Source of the DNA: Sphingomonadales bacterium UBA656
GTDB lineage: Bacteria; Pseudomonadota; Alphaproteobacteria; Sphingomonadales; Sphingomonadaceae
Reading direction: 5' to 3'
Assembly (NCBI GenBank): GCA_002299895.1
Contig: DBOC01000004.1
Location: forward strand, 1 to 64,000
DNA: 64,000 nt
How positions within the stretch are numbered: position 1 is the stretch's first letter; each line of letters starts with the position of its first letter. This document shows positions 45,862 to 54,566 of the stretch, piece after piece. A program made the translations under genes and the position numbers. The notes under the pieces were generated by a model. The model saw nothing but the letters and a program-made list of their open reading frames with translations, was not told the DNA's origin and did not search any database.

Positions 45862-48800
45862 TCAAGAGGCAGGGTAATAAGGTGCCAAGATATCGTCAGA
45901 AAGCGTGATGAAGCGCGGCGCATACGTGAACAAGAGCGATACTTCTATGCGCGCGGCGGGGAAGATGGTCTGCAATGCTGCACGATAATGCGCCATTTGC
46001 CGCAAATATGCGGCAGGCACGCCGTTTTCATCCTGCGGCACTTGCCGACCCGTCTTGAAATCGATGGCGCGCACCAAATCTGGTTCAACCAGCAACCGGT
46101 CAATCCGTCCGTTGATGACCGTTTCGCCAACGACAGCGACCAATGGCACCTCCGCGCGCGCCGCGGGACCAAAAAACGCGGCCCATTGCGGGTCACCGAC
46201 GATAGCGCGCACCTCGGCCATCAGCTGCGCCGGATCAATGTCATGATCAGGCGTCTGTGCAGCCAAATATTGCTCCGCCTTTTGCAGGGATGCATCGTCA
46301 GTGATGCGTTCCAATAAAGCATGGATCAGCTTGCCACGGACCGCCGCCTTGCGCATGGCCGCAATCGCGGGTGCATCACCATAATCATCGTCATCCACAC
46401 GCGACGGTACTAACGGACGCGGGGGGCGTTGTTCCGCTGGAGCTGGCGTGAAAAGCCATGACGGCAGGCTATGGGACGCCTTGGTGGGTGCAGGCCGCGT
46501 CATACTGCCCTCTGGCGGTGTCAAGGAAGCACCCTGAAGCCCGACATGGCGCATCACCCTGCCCCAGCGCGGCTCATCCTGCCAATCACAACCGAGCGCC
46601 ACCATGCCCCGCTGCAGCAGCGTGCACCAGCTTTCGGCTGGCGGCTCGCCCTTGCGGCTAATGCCCAAGGACCCGGCCATGATAAGCCGTTCCTCGGCCC
46701 GCGTAATCGCGACGTAGAGCAAGCGTTTATGCTCTTGCAGCTCGCGGATTTTTTGCATGTCGACAATGTCTTGCAACCGCCCTGATTTTTCGGCCTTGCG
46801 GATGGGCAATAACGGCGTGCGCTGCCCCTCATCCATTAACAGTTCGACCGAATGGTCCGGTTTCTTGGTCGGGTCAGATGTGACGTCCGCCAATATAACC
46901 ACCGGCGCTTGCAAGCCCTTGGCACCATGGACGGTCATGATCCTGACCTCTTGGCTGCTGCTATCGCCCTCGCGTTTGATTTCGGTGTCGCCACGGTCAA
47001 ACCATGCAATGAATTTCTGTAAGCCGCCGCCCTGCTGCTGTTCAAATTGTAGCGCGGCATTCAGCATTTCTTCGATGGGTACCAAAACCTCACTACCCAA
47101 GCGCGCGGTGAATTTACGCCGTGCGCCGATAGGCCCGGACAAGATTTGCTCAAGGAAATGATAGACCGTATTAAAATCGGCCATGGACAGCATGTCCCGC
47201 AGCGGCGCAATTTGTTGGTCAAGCTCTGGCCGGTCGCGAATATGCTGCCACAGGCTGCCCGTGCGGTCGCCGACATAGCCATATTGCAGCAAAGTATCCT
47301 GCGACCAACCAATGATAGGAGAGACCAGCAAACAGGCGAGGCTGAAATCATCATTGGGCTGCAGCACAAATTTGATGGCAGCGAGCAAATCTTGCACCAC
47401 CAACGGTTGCAACAACCGAAGCCGGTCGACACCCGCAACAGGCACATTGCGTTCATGCAATTGCGCCACCAGCATCGACGCCATGTCGCCACGGCTGCGC
47501 AATAGGAACATGATATCGCCGGGTTCGAGCGGACGATTTTTGCTAACCAGCCAAGGTTTCGCGTCGATCAGTCCCTTGACATGATCCGCCAGTTTTTCGG
47601 CCAGCGCGCGTTTTTCGTCGCTGAACCAATCCTCTTCTTCGTCTGCGCCGCTGTCGTCTTGGCCATCGGGCTTGGCGGATATGGGTTCAAAGAGCTCTAC
47701 CATGCCGACAGCCGGCTTATCGCTATAATGCGGGGCGATTTCACCGCTTAAGCCAAAGCTTTCAGGGCCGGATACTTCGATAACGGCGTTCACGAAATCA
47801 AGGATGGGCGGCGTCGAACGGAAGCTTTGCGATAGGGTCAGCTGGTTTAACGTGGATCCCGATTTACCAATCCGCTCGGCAAAATATACGCCCGCGGCTT
47901 CATAACGTTCGGGGGCGGTACCCTGAAATCCGTAAATGGCCTGTTTGAAATCGCCCACGGAGAACAAGGTTCGGCTCTTATCGGGTTTTACACCCAATCC
48001 GCTGTAAAAATCATCGCTGAGCGCGCTGATGATATCCCATTGCGCGGCGTTGGTGTCCTGCGCCTCGTCGACCAATATGTGATCAATCTGTCGATCAAGC
48101 TTAAACCGCACCCAATCCGCCATTTGACCATTTTGCAGCAACGCCGCCGTGCGCCGGATCATGTCGTCAAAATCGACCGCGCCAAGCGCGTGTTTCGCCT
48201 TGCTATATTGGGCCGCAAATTCCTTGCCCACCAACAAAGCCCGCGCCAGCCTATCGGCATATTGGGCGCGCATCATTTGCCCCATCAACTGGTTAGTCCA
48301 ATCGAACATCTTTGATGCGAGCGCCTTATAGTCTTCGTTTAGCGGCGTATGGTTCTGGGACGCATTCAGAACTTCACCCTTGGCAGTTGACCAGCAGCCA
48401 TGCAGCTCCGTGAATGAAGCAGCCCGTTCGGCAGGCGAACGCGACAGCCAGTTCTGAAGCACCGCTGCGCGCTTACCACCCCGGCTATCGGCCTTGTTTT
48501 TGCACCATATAAGATTGGCGTCGATGACGGATTGCAGATCTGCGCGCGGGATCTGTGCGTCGGCGAACGCGGCCGCCAACATATCTTCCGCTGATCCCGA
48601 AAAGCTGACATCTGCCAAACGCCGCGCCCAGACCACGGCCCCTGCATCATCGGGGATCGCGGCCATCACATCGGGCGCAGCCGCCGTGCGGTGCAAGAAG
48701 CGCAAGGCCCCCTCCTCACCCATGTTCCGGCTCAGTTCTTGCAAATTAGAGATGATGTTGAGATCGCCGCGCGTTTCGGCATCTAGGACCAAGCTGGTAA

Positions 48801-49293
48801 GCGCCGTATCTAGCAACTCGCGTTGTTCGCGGCCTTCAATTGGCTTAAAACCCGGGACGAGGCCAGCCTCTTCGGGAAAGCTGCCGAGAAGCGATTGGCA
48901 GAAGCTATGGATCGTCAAAATCTGCAAGCCCCCTCCAGGCGCGTCCAATACCTTGGCGAACAACTGCCGCGCTTTCTTGCGCGCTTCGGGGCCTGCATCG
49001 GCACCAATCGCCTCAAGGTCATGGAACAGAAGCCCGTCGTCCATCTGCACCCAAGTCGCCAGCAGCTGATTGATGCGGTCGGCCATTTCGGACGCGCCAG
49101 CCTTGGTAAAGGTGATGCACAATAAATTTTCCGGCTCGACGTCATTTTCCAGCAAAAGCCGAATGACGCGGGCCGTGAGCACTTGCGTTTTACCCGTCCC
49201 TGCCGACGCGCTCAGCCAGATATTGTCGCGCGGCACAACGGCGCTGCTTTGCGCGGCAATTAAGGGGTGCAGATTTTTGGGTTCCGCACTCAT
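45862..49293 (-). CDS. addA: Double-strand break repair helicase-nuclease subunit AddA
   Basis: The 1143-residue UvrD-like helicase with C-terminal nuclease processes double-strand ends for RecA. Walker A is SASAGTGKT (about residues 28-36), followed by FTKAGASEMADRI, VDEAQDTNAAQWDI (motif II), QSFRSTPPILDFVN and VHGAKGLQAPVVILAD. The RecB-type nuclease motif is RAIDFKTGRQ near the end. This alphaproteobacterial AddAB replaces RecBCD. Its ATG overlaps the addB stop as ATGA, so the two subunits are translationally coupled. Confidence 0.96.
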   Translation of the reverse strand: MSAEPKNLHPLIAAQSSAVVPRDNIWLSASAGTGKTQVLTARVIRLLLENDVEPENLLCITFTKAGASEMADRINQLLATWVQMDDGLLFHDLEAIGADAGPEARKKARQLFAKVLDAPGGGLQILTIHSFCQSLLGSFPEEAGLVPGFKPIEGREQRELLDTALTSLVLDAETRGDLNIISNLQELSRNMGEEGALRFLHRTAAAPDVMAAIPDDAGAVVWARRLADVSFSGSAEDMLAAAFADAQIPRADLQSVIDANLIWCKNKADSRGGKRAAVLQNWLSRSPAERAASFTELHGCWSTAKGEVLNASQNHTPLNEDYKALASKMFDWTNQLMGQMMRAQYADRLARALLVGKEFAAQYSKAKHALGAVDFDDMIRRTAALLQNGQMADWVRFKLDRQIDHILVDEAQDTNAAQWDIISALSDDFYSGLGVKPDKSRTLFSVGDFKQAIYGFQGTAPERYEAAGVYFAERIGKSGSTLNQLTLSQSFRSTPPILDFVNAVIEVSGPESFGLSGEIAPHYSDKPAVGMVELFEPISAKPDGQDDSGADEEEDWFSDEKRALAEKLADHVKGLIDAKPWLVSKNRPLEPGDIMFLLRSRGDMASMLVAQLHERNVPVAGVDRLRLLQPLVVQDLLAAIKFVLQPNDDFSLACLLVSPIIGWSQDTLLQYGYVGDRTGSLWQHIRDRPELDQQIAPLRDMLSMADFNTVYHFLEQILSGPIGARRKFTARLGSEVLVPIEEMLNAALQFEQQQGGGLQKFIAWFDRGDTEIKREGDSSSQEVRIMTVHGAKGLQAPVVILADVTSDPTKKPDHSVELLMDEGQRTPLLPIRKAEKSGRLQDIVDMQKIRELQEHKRLLYVAITRAEERLIMAGSLGISRKGEPPAESWCTLLQRGMVALGCDWQDEPRWGRVMRHVGLQGASLTPPEGSMTRPAPTKASHSLPSWLFTPAPAEQRPPRPLVPSRVDDDDYGDAPAIAAMRKAAVRGKLIHALLERITDDASLQKAEQYLAAQTPDHDIDPAQLMAEVRAIVGDPQWAAFFGPAARAEVPLVAVVGETVINGRIDRLLVEPDLVRAIDFKTGRQVPQDENGVPAAYLRQMAHYRAALQTIFPAARIEVSLLFTYAPRFITLSDDILAPYYPAS

Positions 49294-52259
49294 ACCGCAT
49301 CCTCGATGATTGCCTGACGCCCATTCCATTCCTGCAAGCGCATCAACTGGTCATAATCGCCATAAAGAGCGAATTCGGGGTGCAGCTTTGCGGTAAAGGG
49401 CGCGTCGCCTAATATCCATTTGCTGATCGCATCTTCTGCTTGCGCGACAGCAAAGGCCACGAAGTCGTCAGGATGCATCTTTTTGTCAGCTTCGCGCGCA
49501 CTTGTAGGCGGAGAAATATGTCCAAAAACTTCCTTTTTCTTGGCAAGGCTCCAATATTCAAAATGGCGCGCTTTGCCGGACACGCCCTTGATAGCAAGCT
49601 GCTCCGCCATATAACCAATAAGACCCAATTGCAGCGCGAAGCCCGCCTTAACTTGCTTGGCCGATGGCGGCGTGCCGGTTTTATAGTCAATGATGACCAA
49701 GTCGCCATCTGCCGTCCGGTCAATACGGTCGACCCGTCCCTTGACGGCGATGCCTTTGATTTGGAGTGTGCCGGGCTGTTCCGCCACAGCGACTTCGCGT
49801 CCTTTTTCGTTGATTAATCGTTGGGTTTCGTCGGCCACCCAGCGCAAGCCAGCGGCAATGCGCGGTTGCCATAAGGCGCGCAGCAGCGGGTCCGTAGCTT
49901 CCTGCGCCAACAATGCATCGGCACGGGCTACAAGCATATCGACCGCGCATTGGTCGTGGGTGAACCATTTCTCCAATATGTCGTGGACCAGACTGCCGCG
50001 CCACGCGTAGCTAGGTTCGGCATCGACCTTTTCCAACACCGGAAGGCCAAGGATGCGCTTGGCGTAAAAGGAATAAGGGTCAGATTTCAACTGATCAAAA
50101 TCGGTCACGGACAAGGAAACCAAGCGCTGTTCGGCGTTTGGCATCAGCTGCGGCCGCGTGGCGAAAGGCTCCTTCACCGCAGGATAATCGAGCGCGTCTG
50201 CCCATTCTAATAAGGCATCATCAGCCGCAAGCGCCGCACCCGCCAGCGCCTTAATCCGCAAGAGAAAGCGTGACGCCACCGTTGGCCCGCCACGGTCGCG
50301 TCGCGCACGCGTGAGCAACACCTCTTGCGCGCCCAGTGCGGTCGCCAAATCATGCGCCGACAGGCCAATATTCCGATCCAATGTCGGTAACTTCAAATGC
50401 CGCCTTATCGCCGGCGCCAACCAAGGATCAGGTTGCGCCATTTGCGGCCAAGTACCTTCGTTCAGGCCAGAACAAATCAGCATGTCTGCCTGTTGCAGGC
50501 GCGCCTCCAACAAACCGTAAATCGCAACGCGCGGGTGCCCACCATAAGGCGGACGGACAACGGCCCCGGCGAAAACTTCTTTGAACGTCGCAACCAAGCC
50601 TGCCGCATCGGCACGGCCAAATGTCGACAGATCGCTGGCGGTAACATCCTCCCAGCTCCGCGTCAGTTCGCGGCCACTTGCGCCACGCCAGACGCCACCA
50701 TCGGTAAGCGCCGTTGCAACATCGCGTAGCGAGGCAAGAACATCCTCAAATGGCTGACCATCGGCGCTCTCTAACGGAGACAACAGATGGGCAAAACCAG
50801 TCCACCACGCGATCAGCGCTTCATTCGGCTTACGCGCGGCCTGTAACCGTCGCGTGATCGCCGAAAGACCAATGCCGCTGGCGGTGCCCCGCAAGGCAAG
50901 ATCAAGCTGCCGCACATGGTCCAACCAGTCGAGCCTATCTGTACCTGCAAACACCAAGGGATGCTTGGCGATTGCCAATATGCTCGACGCGGAAAAATGG
51001 TTCGAAATGGCATCTACAAGCGCCAGCGCCAGCGTGCCCGGCGGCGTTTGCAGCAAGGGTATACCCGCGCTGTCATCGACATCTATGCCCCATCTATGCA
51101 ACTGCCCCGCCACCCGCACGGCCAATTCGCGATCGGGCGTGATGAGAGCGACGCGTTTTCCGGCAACCTCCAATGCGCCCCGGATGCGCACGGCGATGGC
51201 CTTTGCCTCTTGGGCGCTATCGTCGGCTTCCAGCCATTTGACATGTGGCAGGCTTTTGCGGGGCGGCGGCAGCTCTTGCCAATAAATGCTATGTTCCGGC
51301 AGGCAGAATATCTCTGAAATCGCAGCGGATTCTTGCTCCGGCTGGGCAGTTGGAAGCAAGTCAATCTCGCTGCGGTCAATGCCCATAAGTTCAAGCAAAT
51401 GCTTCAAGTGAAACTGGGGATGGACCTCCACATTGCGACGCCGTGCAAAGCTGGGGCTGTCATCGGTCGCTGGCGATAGGTCATCCCAACGCGCGTCCGG
51501 CAATTCTATGTCAACGCCTGGCAAGATGACCTGCCCATTCGGCAGACGGGCAACCCGGCGCAGCAAGCGGGCCACGGCCTTTGCAGATGTTGTGATCCCC
51601 ACCGCTATAATCGGAGACATATCTACATTTTGCGCCAAACGCTGCTCAAGCGCCGCAAGCAAATGGTTGCGGCGTTCGGCGGGGCCCATTAATTTACGCG
51701 CGGTTAACGCCGCCCGATATGCCGGCAATATCTCCAACAGCCGCGCATAAGCGCTTTGCCAATGTCCGGCCAAATCGGCCTCAATTTTGATATCTGCGAA
51801 TTGCGTGAAGTCGATCAGATCAACCTCAAGCGCATCGATTAAGTCTGCCAATTTGCGCGCCAGTCGTAACGCTTCGGCAGGCGAAAGAGCGGCGTCACCA
51901 GACCGGTAGTCTTGTACAAGCTGAGCCAAAAGCATCAGCCGCTCAAACGGCGCAATGGCGGGCCATATCGCGCTGCCCATATCGATGGGGTCAAGCATCG
52001 GCCCCAAAGCTTCGTCCAATTGCATGTCACCAACGGCAACCATCCGCGGCAACAGCATACCCGGCGCCGCCAGCCGGACAAAGGCCTCGGTCATGGCCTT
52101 GATTGCGCGGTTATTCGGCAAAAGCAGGATATTGTTGCTGATCGCAAGCGGGTCAGCACCCGCCGATTTCATTATCCACTGCGCCGTGACATCGCATAGG
52201 TCATTGCCCAGCGGCACATTGAACACATGCGCACGCGGGGCCGAACCTTCATTATGCAT
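49290..52259 (-). CDS. addB: Double-strand break repair subunit AddB
   Basis: The 989-residue partner of AddA has a helicase-like body without clear Walker A function (LLLPNNRAIKAMTEAF near the N-terminus). Its C-terminal nuclease domain carries VKGRVDRIDRTADGDLVIIDYKTG. The four-Cys iron-sulfur cluster seen in Firmicute AddB is not apparent; alphaproteobacterial AddB proteins are divergent. The ATG at 52259 overlaps the murU stop by 8 bases. Confidence 0.94.
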   Translation of the reverse strand: MHNEGSAPRAHVFNVPLGNDLCDVTAQWIMKSAGADPLAISNNILLLPNNRAIKAMTEAFVRLAAPGMLLPRMVAVGDMQLDEALGPMLDPIDMGSAIWPAIAPFERLMLLAQLVQDYRSGDAALSPAEALRLARKLADLIDALEVDLIDFTQFADIKIEADLAGHWQSAYARLLEILPAYRAALTARKLMGPAERRNHLLAALEQRLAQNVDMSPIIAVGITTSAKAVARLLRRVARLPNGQVILPGVDIELPDARWDDLSPATDDSPSFARRRNVEVHPQFHLKHLLELMGIDRSEIDLLPTAQPEQESAAISEIFCLPEHSIYWQELPPPRKSLPHVKWLEADDSAQEAKAIAVRIRGALEVAGKRVALITPDRELAVRVAGQLHRWGIDVDDSAGIPLLQTPPGTLALALVDAISNHFSASSILAIAKHPLVFAGTDRLDWLDHVRQLDLALRGTASGIGLSAITRRLQAARKPNEALIAWWTGFAHLLSPLESADGQPFEDVLASLRDVATALTDGGVWRGASGRELTRSWEDVTASDLSTFGRADAAGLVATFKEVFAGAVVRPPYGGHPRVAIYGLLEARLQQADMLICSGLNEGTWPQMAQPDPWLAPAIRRHLKLPTLDRNIGLSAHDLATALGAQEVLLTRARRDRGGPTVASRFLLRIKALAGAALAADDALLEWADALDYPAVKEPFATRPQLMPNAEQRLVSLSVTDFDQLKSDPYSFYAKRILGLPVLEKVDAEPSYAWRGSLVHDILEKWFTHDQCAVDMLVARADALLAQEATDPLLRALWQPRIAAGLRWVADETQRLINEKGREVAVAEQPGTLQIKGIAVKGRVDRIDRTADGDLVIIDYKTGTPPSAKQVKAGFALQLGLIGYMAEQLAIKGVSGKARHFEYWSLAKKKEVFGHISPPTSAREADKKMHPDDFVAFAVAQAEDAISKWILGDAPFTAKLHPEFALYGDYDQLMRLQEWNGRQAIIEDAV

Positions 52260-52977
52260 CTTGTTCCGCCAACTTCGCTTCCGTTGCCGCAATGGCCGCT
52301 GGATAACCGACGTCAAACCACAAGCCATCATGGACCATGCCAATGCAACGGCCTTGGGTTATTGCGCGATCCCAAAATATATTAGTTGAAAACACATCCG
52401 CGGGCGGATCAACAATGAGGCGTTTCGACAGCATCTGAATGCCCGTCCACACATAAGACGCAGGGGCGTCCCCTTGGCGGCGCGACAGGCGGCCGTCTGC
52501 ATCCATGTTAAAGTCACCAATGCCTTGGCTGTTATACGCGGTCTCTAGCGGGATGAGGAGCATGAGAACGTCCATGCGGGCATCATCCCAATGCGCCATC
52601 AGCTGCGAAAGCGCATTTTCGCCTCCGTTGGTCCACCAATTGTCCGCATTGACGCAAATAAAAGGATCATCCGAAATAAGCGGCAGCGCGTGCACCAAAC
52701 CGCCGCCCGTATCGCGTAGCAAATCCCGCTCGTCCGATATACGCACATCCAAGTCCGCCGCCGAAACAGCCAAATGTTGCTCAACTTGTTCCGCACAATA
52801 ATGCACGTTCACGACAATTTTGCCGACACCTGCATCGCGCAAATGGTCGAGCACATGATCGAGCAATGCAATACCGCCGACTTCGATCAGAGGCTTTGGC
52901 CGATTGGCGGTCAGGGGCATCATGCGCGTCCCCTTCCCCGCCGCCATAATCATTGCGGTATCCACATGCTTAGCCAT
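52252..52977 (-). CDS. murU: N-acetylmuramate-1-phosphate uridylyltransferase (MurU type)
   Basis: The 241-residue nucleotidyltransferase has the signature MAAGKGTRMMPLTANRPKPLIEV, the Mg-binding region CVNADNWWT and a C-terminal DVGYPAAIAAT. Next to an AmgK-type kinase, it fits MurU, which makes UDP-MurNAc from MurNAc-1-phosphate in peptidoglycan recycling that bypasses fosfomycin-sensitive MurA. Without the neighbour it could only be called a sugar nucleotidyltransferase. It overlaps both amgK and addB by 8 bases. Confidence 0.9.
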   Translation of the reverse strand: MAKHVDTAMIMAAGKGTRMMPLTANRPKPLIEVGGIALLDHVLDHLRDAGVGKIVVNVHYCAEQVEQHLAVSAADLDVRISDERDLLRDTGGGLVHALPLISDDPFICVNADNWWTNGGENALSQLMAHWDDARMDVLMLLIPLETAYNSQGIGDFNMDADGRLSRRQGDAPASYVWTGIQMLSKRLIVDPPADVFSTNIFWDRAITQGRCIGMVHDGLWFDVGYPAAIAATEAKLAEQDA

Positions 52978-53947
52978 CGATGTTTAATTCCGCGGGCATA
53001 TCATTGCGCACGTCCGACGGGATATGCGTGTCGAACCAGCGTTTGACCGGCGCAAGGTCGGGATGCGCTAAATCGCGCTCCAGCAGTCCCCACATGCGCG
53101 GCAGGAAGGACAAATAACGCGCCTTGCCATCGCGTTTCCATAGCCGGGTAAATATGCCTATAATCTTGGTATTCCGCTGCGCGCCCAATAAGGCATAATG
53201 CGCCGCAAAATCAGCGTCGGGTTTTGCCGTATCCTTATAATATGCCAGCATTTCGGCCTCAAGCGCTGGCGATACGTCGCGCCGTGCATCTTGCAGCAAG
53301 GACACCAGATCATAGGCCGGATGGCCGACCAGAGCGTCCTGAAAATCAATGATCCCCTGCTGCCCATCATCCAACAGCATGATATTTTCGGCGTGGTAAT
53401 CGCGCAGCACGGTGACTTTTTGATAATCCGCCAGCGGGGCCAGAGCATCGGTCCAGACTTGGTCAAATTCGCGGGCGTCAAATGATAATCCCATGGCGGG
53501 CATATACCATTCCGAAAGCAACTGCACTTCGCGCATGTAAGTCGCCATGTCATAAGGCTGCGCCTGCACCGCTGGCGTCTTTGCCAAGCGGACAATCGCA
53601 TCAATCGCTGCGCGATAGACTGCGACCTCATCTTCGGGATGTTCGTCCAGATGCTCCCGCATCCGCCGATCGCCAAAATCCTCGATCAACAATAGACCAC
53701 GGGTCAGGTCGGTGGCGAAAATTTCGGGTGCGCGAAATTGATGCCCGTTCAAATATCGCGCAATATGAAGAAATGGGCGCGGATCCTCGTGCGGTGGCGG
53801 CGCATCCATCAAAATCGCCTTGCCGCGCGTGGCGGATTCGACGCGGAAATAACGACGGAAGGACGCATCACCCGCAACGGGCGCCACTTGCGCACCTTCC
53901 CAGCCATGCAGCTTCAAAAATTCGTCCAAGCCGGCGGGCGGCGCCAT
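52970..53947 (-). CDS. amgK: Anomeric MurNAc/GlcNAc kinase (AmgK type)
   Basis: The roughly 325-residue aminoglycoside-phosphotransferase-fold kinase has the catalytic loop LRDYHAENIMLL and metal-binding GIIDFQDALVGHPAYDLVSLL. In this family AmgK phosphorylates the anomeric hydroxyl of MurNAc or GlcNAc and passes MurNAc-1-phosphate to MurU, encoded next door. I chose the ATG at 53947, one base after the tsaE stop; an ATG at 53968 inside tsaE would add 7 residues. Confidence 0.9.
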   Translation of the reverse strand: MAPPAGLDEFLKLHGWEGAQVAPVAGDASFRRYFRVESATRGKAILMDAPPPHEDPRPFLHIARYLNGHQFRAPEIFATDLTRGLLLIEDFGDRRMREHLDEHPEDEVAVYRAAIDAIVRLAKTPAVQAQPYDMATYMREVQLLSEWYMPAMGLSFDAREFDQVWTDALAPLADYQKVTVLRDYHAENIMLLDDGQQGIIDFQDALVGHPAYDLVSLLQDARRDVSPALEAEMLAYYKDTAKPDADFAAHYALLGAQRNTKIIGIFTRLWKRDGKARYLSFLPRMWGLLERDLAHPDLAPVKRWFDTHIPSDVRNDMPAELNIDG

Positions 53948-53948
53948 G

Positions 53949-54380
53949 TTACCTAATTGTGTCATCATTATCCATTTTCAAAGTCAATATGCGGCTTCCG
54001 TCGGCTTGCGGCGCGATGTCGATAACATGGCTTGGCACCACATAGGCTGCACCAAAGCGCTCCGCCCACTCGACCAGCGTGATGCGTTCCCTACGTTCGT
54101 CCGCCAGCCCCAGTTCATCGAGTTCGTCAGCATTGTCCAAGCGATACAAATCGACATGGGCAACGGCAACCAAAACATCGGGTGGATCATAGCTGTGAAC
54201 GATGGCGTAAGACGGGCTGGCGACTTCGCCTTTAAAACCGAGGCCGGCCAATATGCCTGCGCATAACACCGTTTTGCCCGCACCGAGCGGGCCGTTAATC
54301 GCGACCCAATCTGATGCCTTTAGATTTTGGGCCAGCGCCTGGCCAAAGGCGCGCATATCCGCGTCGGTTGCAATCTTCAT
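53949..54380 (-). CDS. tsaE: tRNA threonylcarbamoyladenosine biosynthesis ATPase TsaE
   Basis: The 143-residue ATPase has Walker A GPLGAGKT (residues 30-37), SPSYAIVHSY and HVDLYRLDNADELDELGL, and a W-E pair (LVEWAERF) typical of TsaE/YjeE. It assists TsaB-TsaD in making t6A37 of ANN-decoding tRNAs. Its ATG overlaps the stop of a histidine-kinase remnant (ATGA), and amgK follows directly. Confidence 0.95.
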   Translation of the reverse strand: MKIATDADMRAFGQALAQNLKASDWVAINGPLGAGKTVLCAGILAGLGFKGEVASPSYAIVHSYDPPDVLVAVAHVDLYRLDNADELDELGLADERRERITLVEWAERFGAAYVVPSHVIDIAPQADGSRILTLKMDNDDTIR

Positions 54381-54503
54381 TTCTTTGGTAGCGCCATGGT
54401 AATTTTCGTTCCCGCACCTTGTGCAGAATGAAAATGAAAAGTGCCAGCATGCAATGCAATTATTTTCAGGGCCAAGGGAAAAGCAAGCATTCGCGCGGCC
54501 CCT
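54377..54503 (-). pseudogene. C-terminal remnant of a sensor histidine kinase
   Basis: In the frame whose TGA overlaps the tsaE ATG, the minus strand reads PLALKIIALHAGTF, then SAQGAGTKITMALP. This is the terminal G2-box and last strands of a histidine kinase HATPase domain. The expected GLGL just upstream is degraded to a GAARMLAF-like string, and beyond about 54503 the ahcY terminator begins. An ATG at 54490 gives a 37-codon ORF, too short to be a kinase. I therefore read it as a gene fossil. Confidence 0.65.
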
Positions 54504-54509
54504 ATAACG

Positions 54510-54546
54510 AAAAAGCCCGCCACGTTTCCGCAGCAGGCTTTCTTTT
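54510..54546 (-). terminator. Rho-independent terminator after ahcY
   Basis: On the minus strand AAAGCCTGC pairs with GCGGGCTTT (one G-T pair) around a loop of about 12 bases, and the hairpin ends in TTTTT. It lies 20 bases after the ahcY stop and directly upstream of the kinase remnant. Confidence 0.85.
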
Positions 54547-54566
54547 CATCACACAGTGACGGGTGA

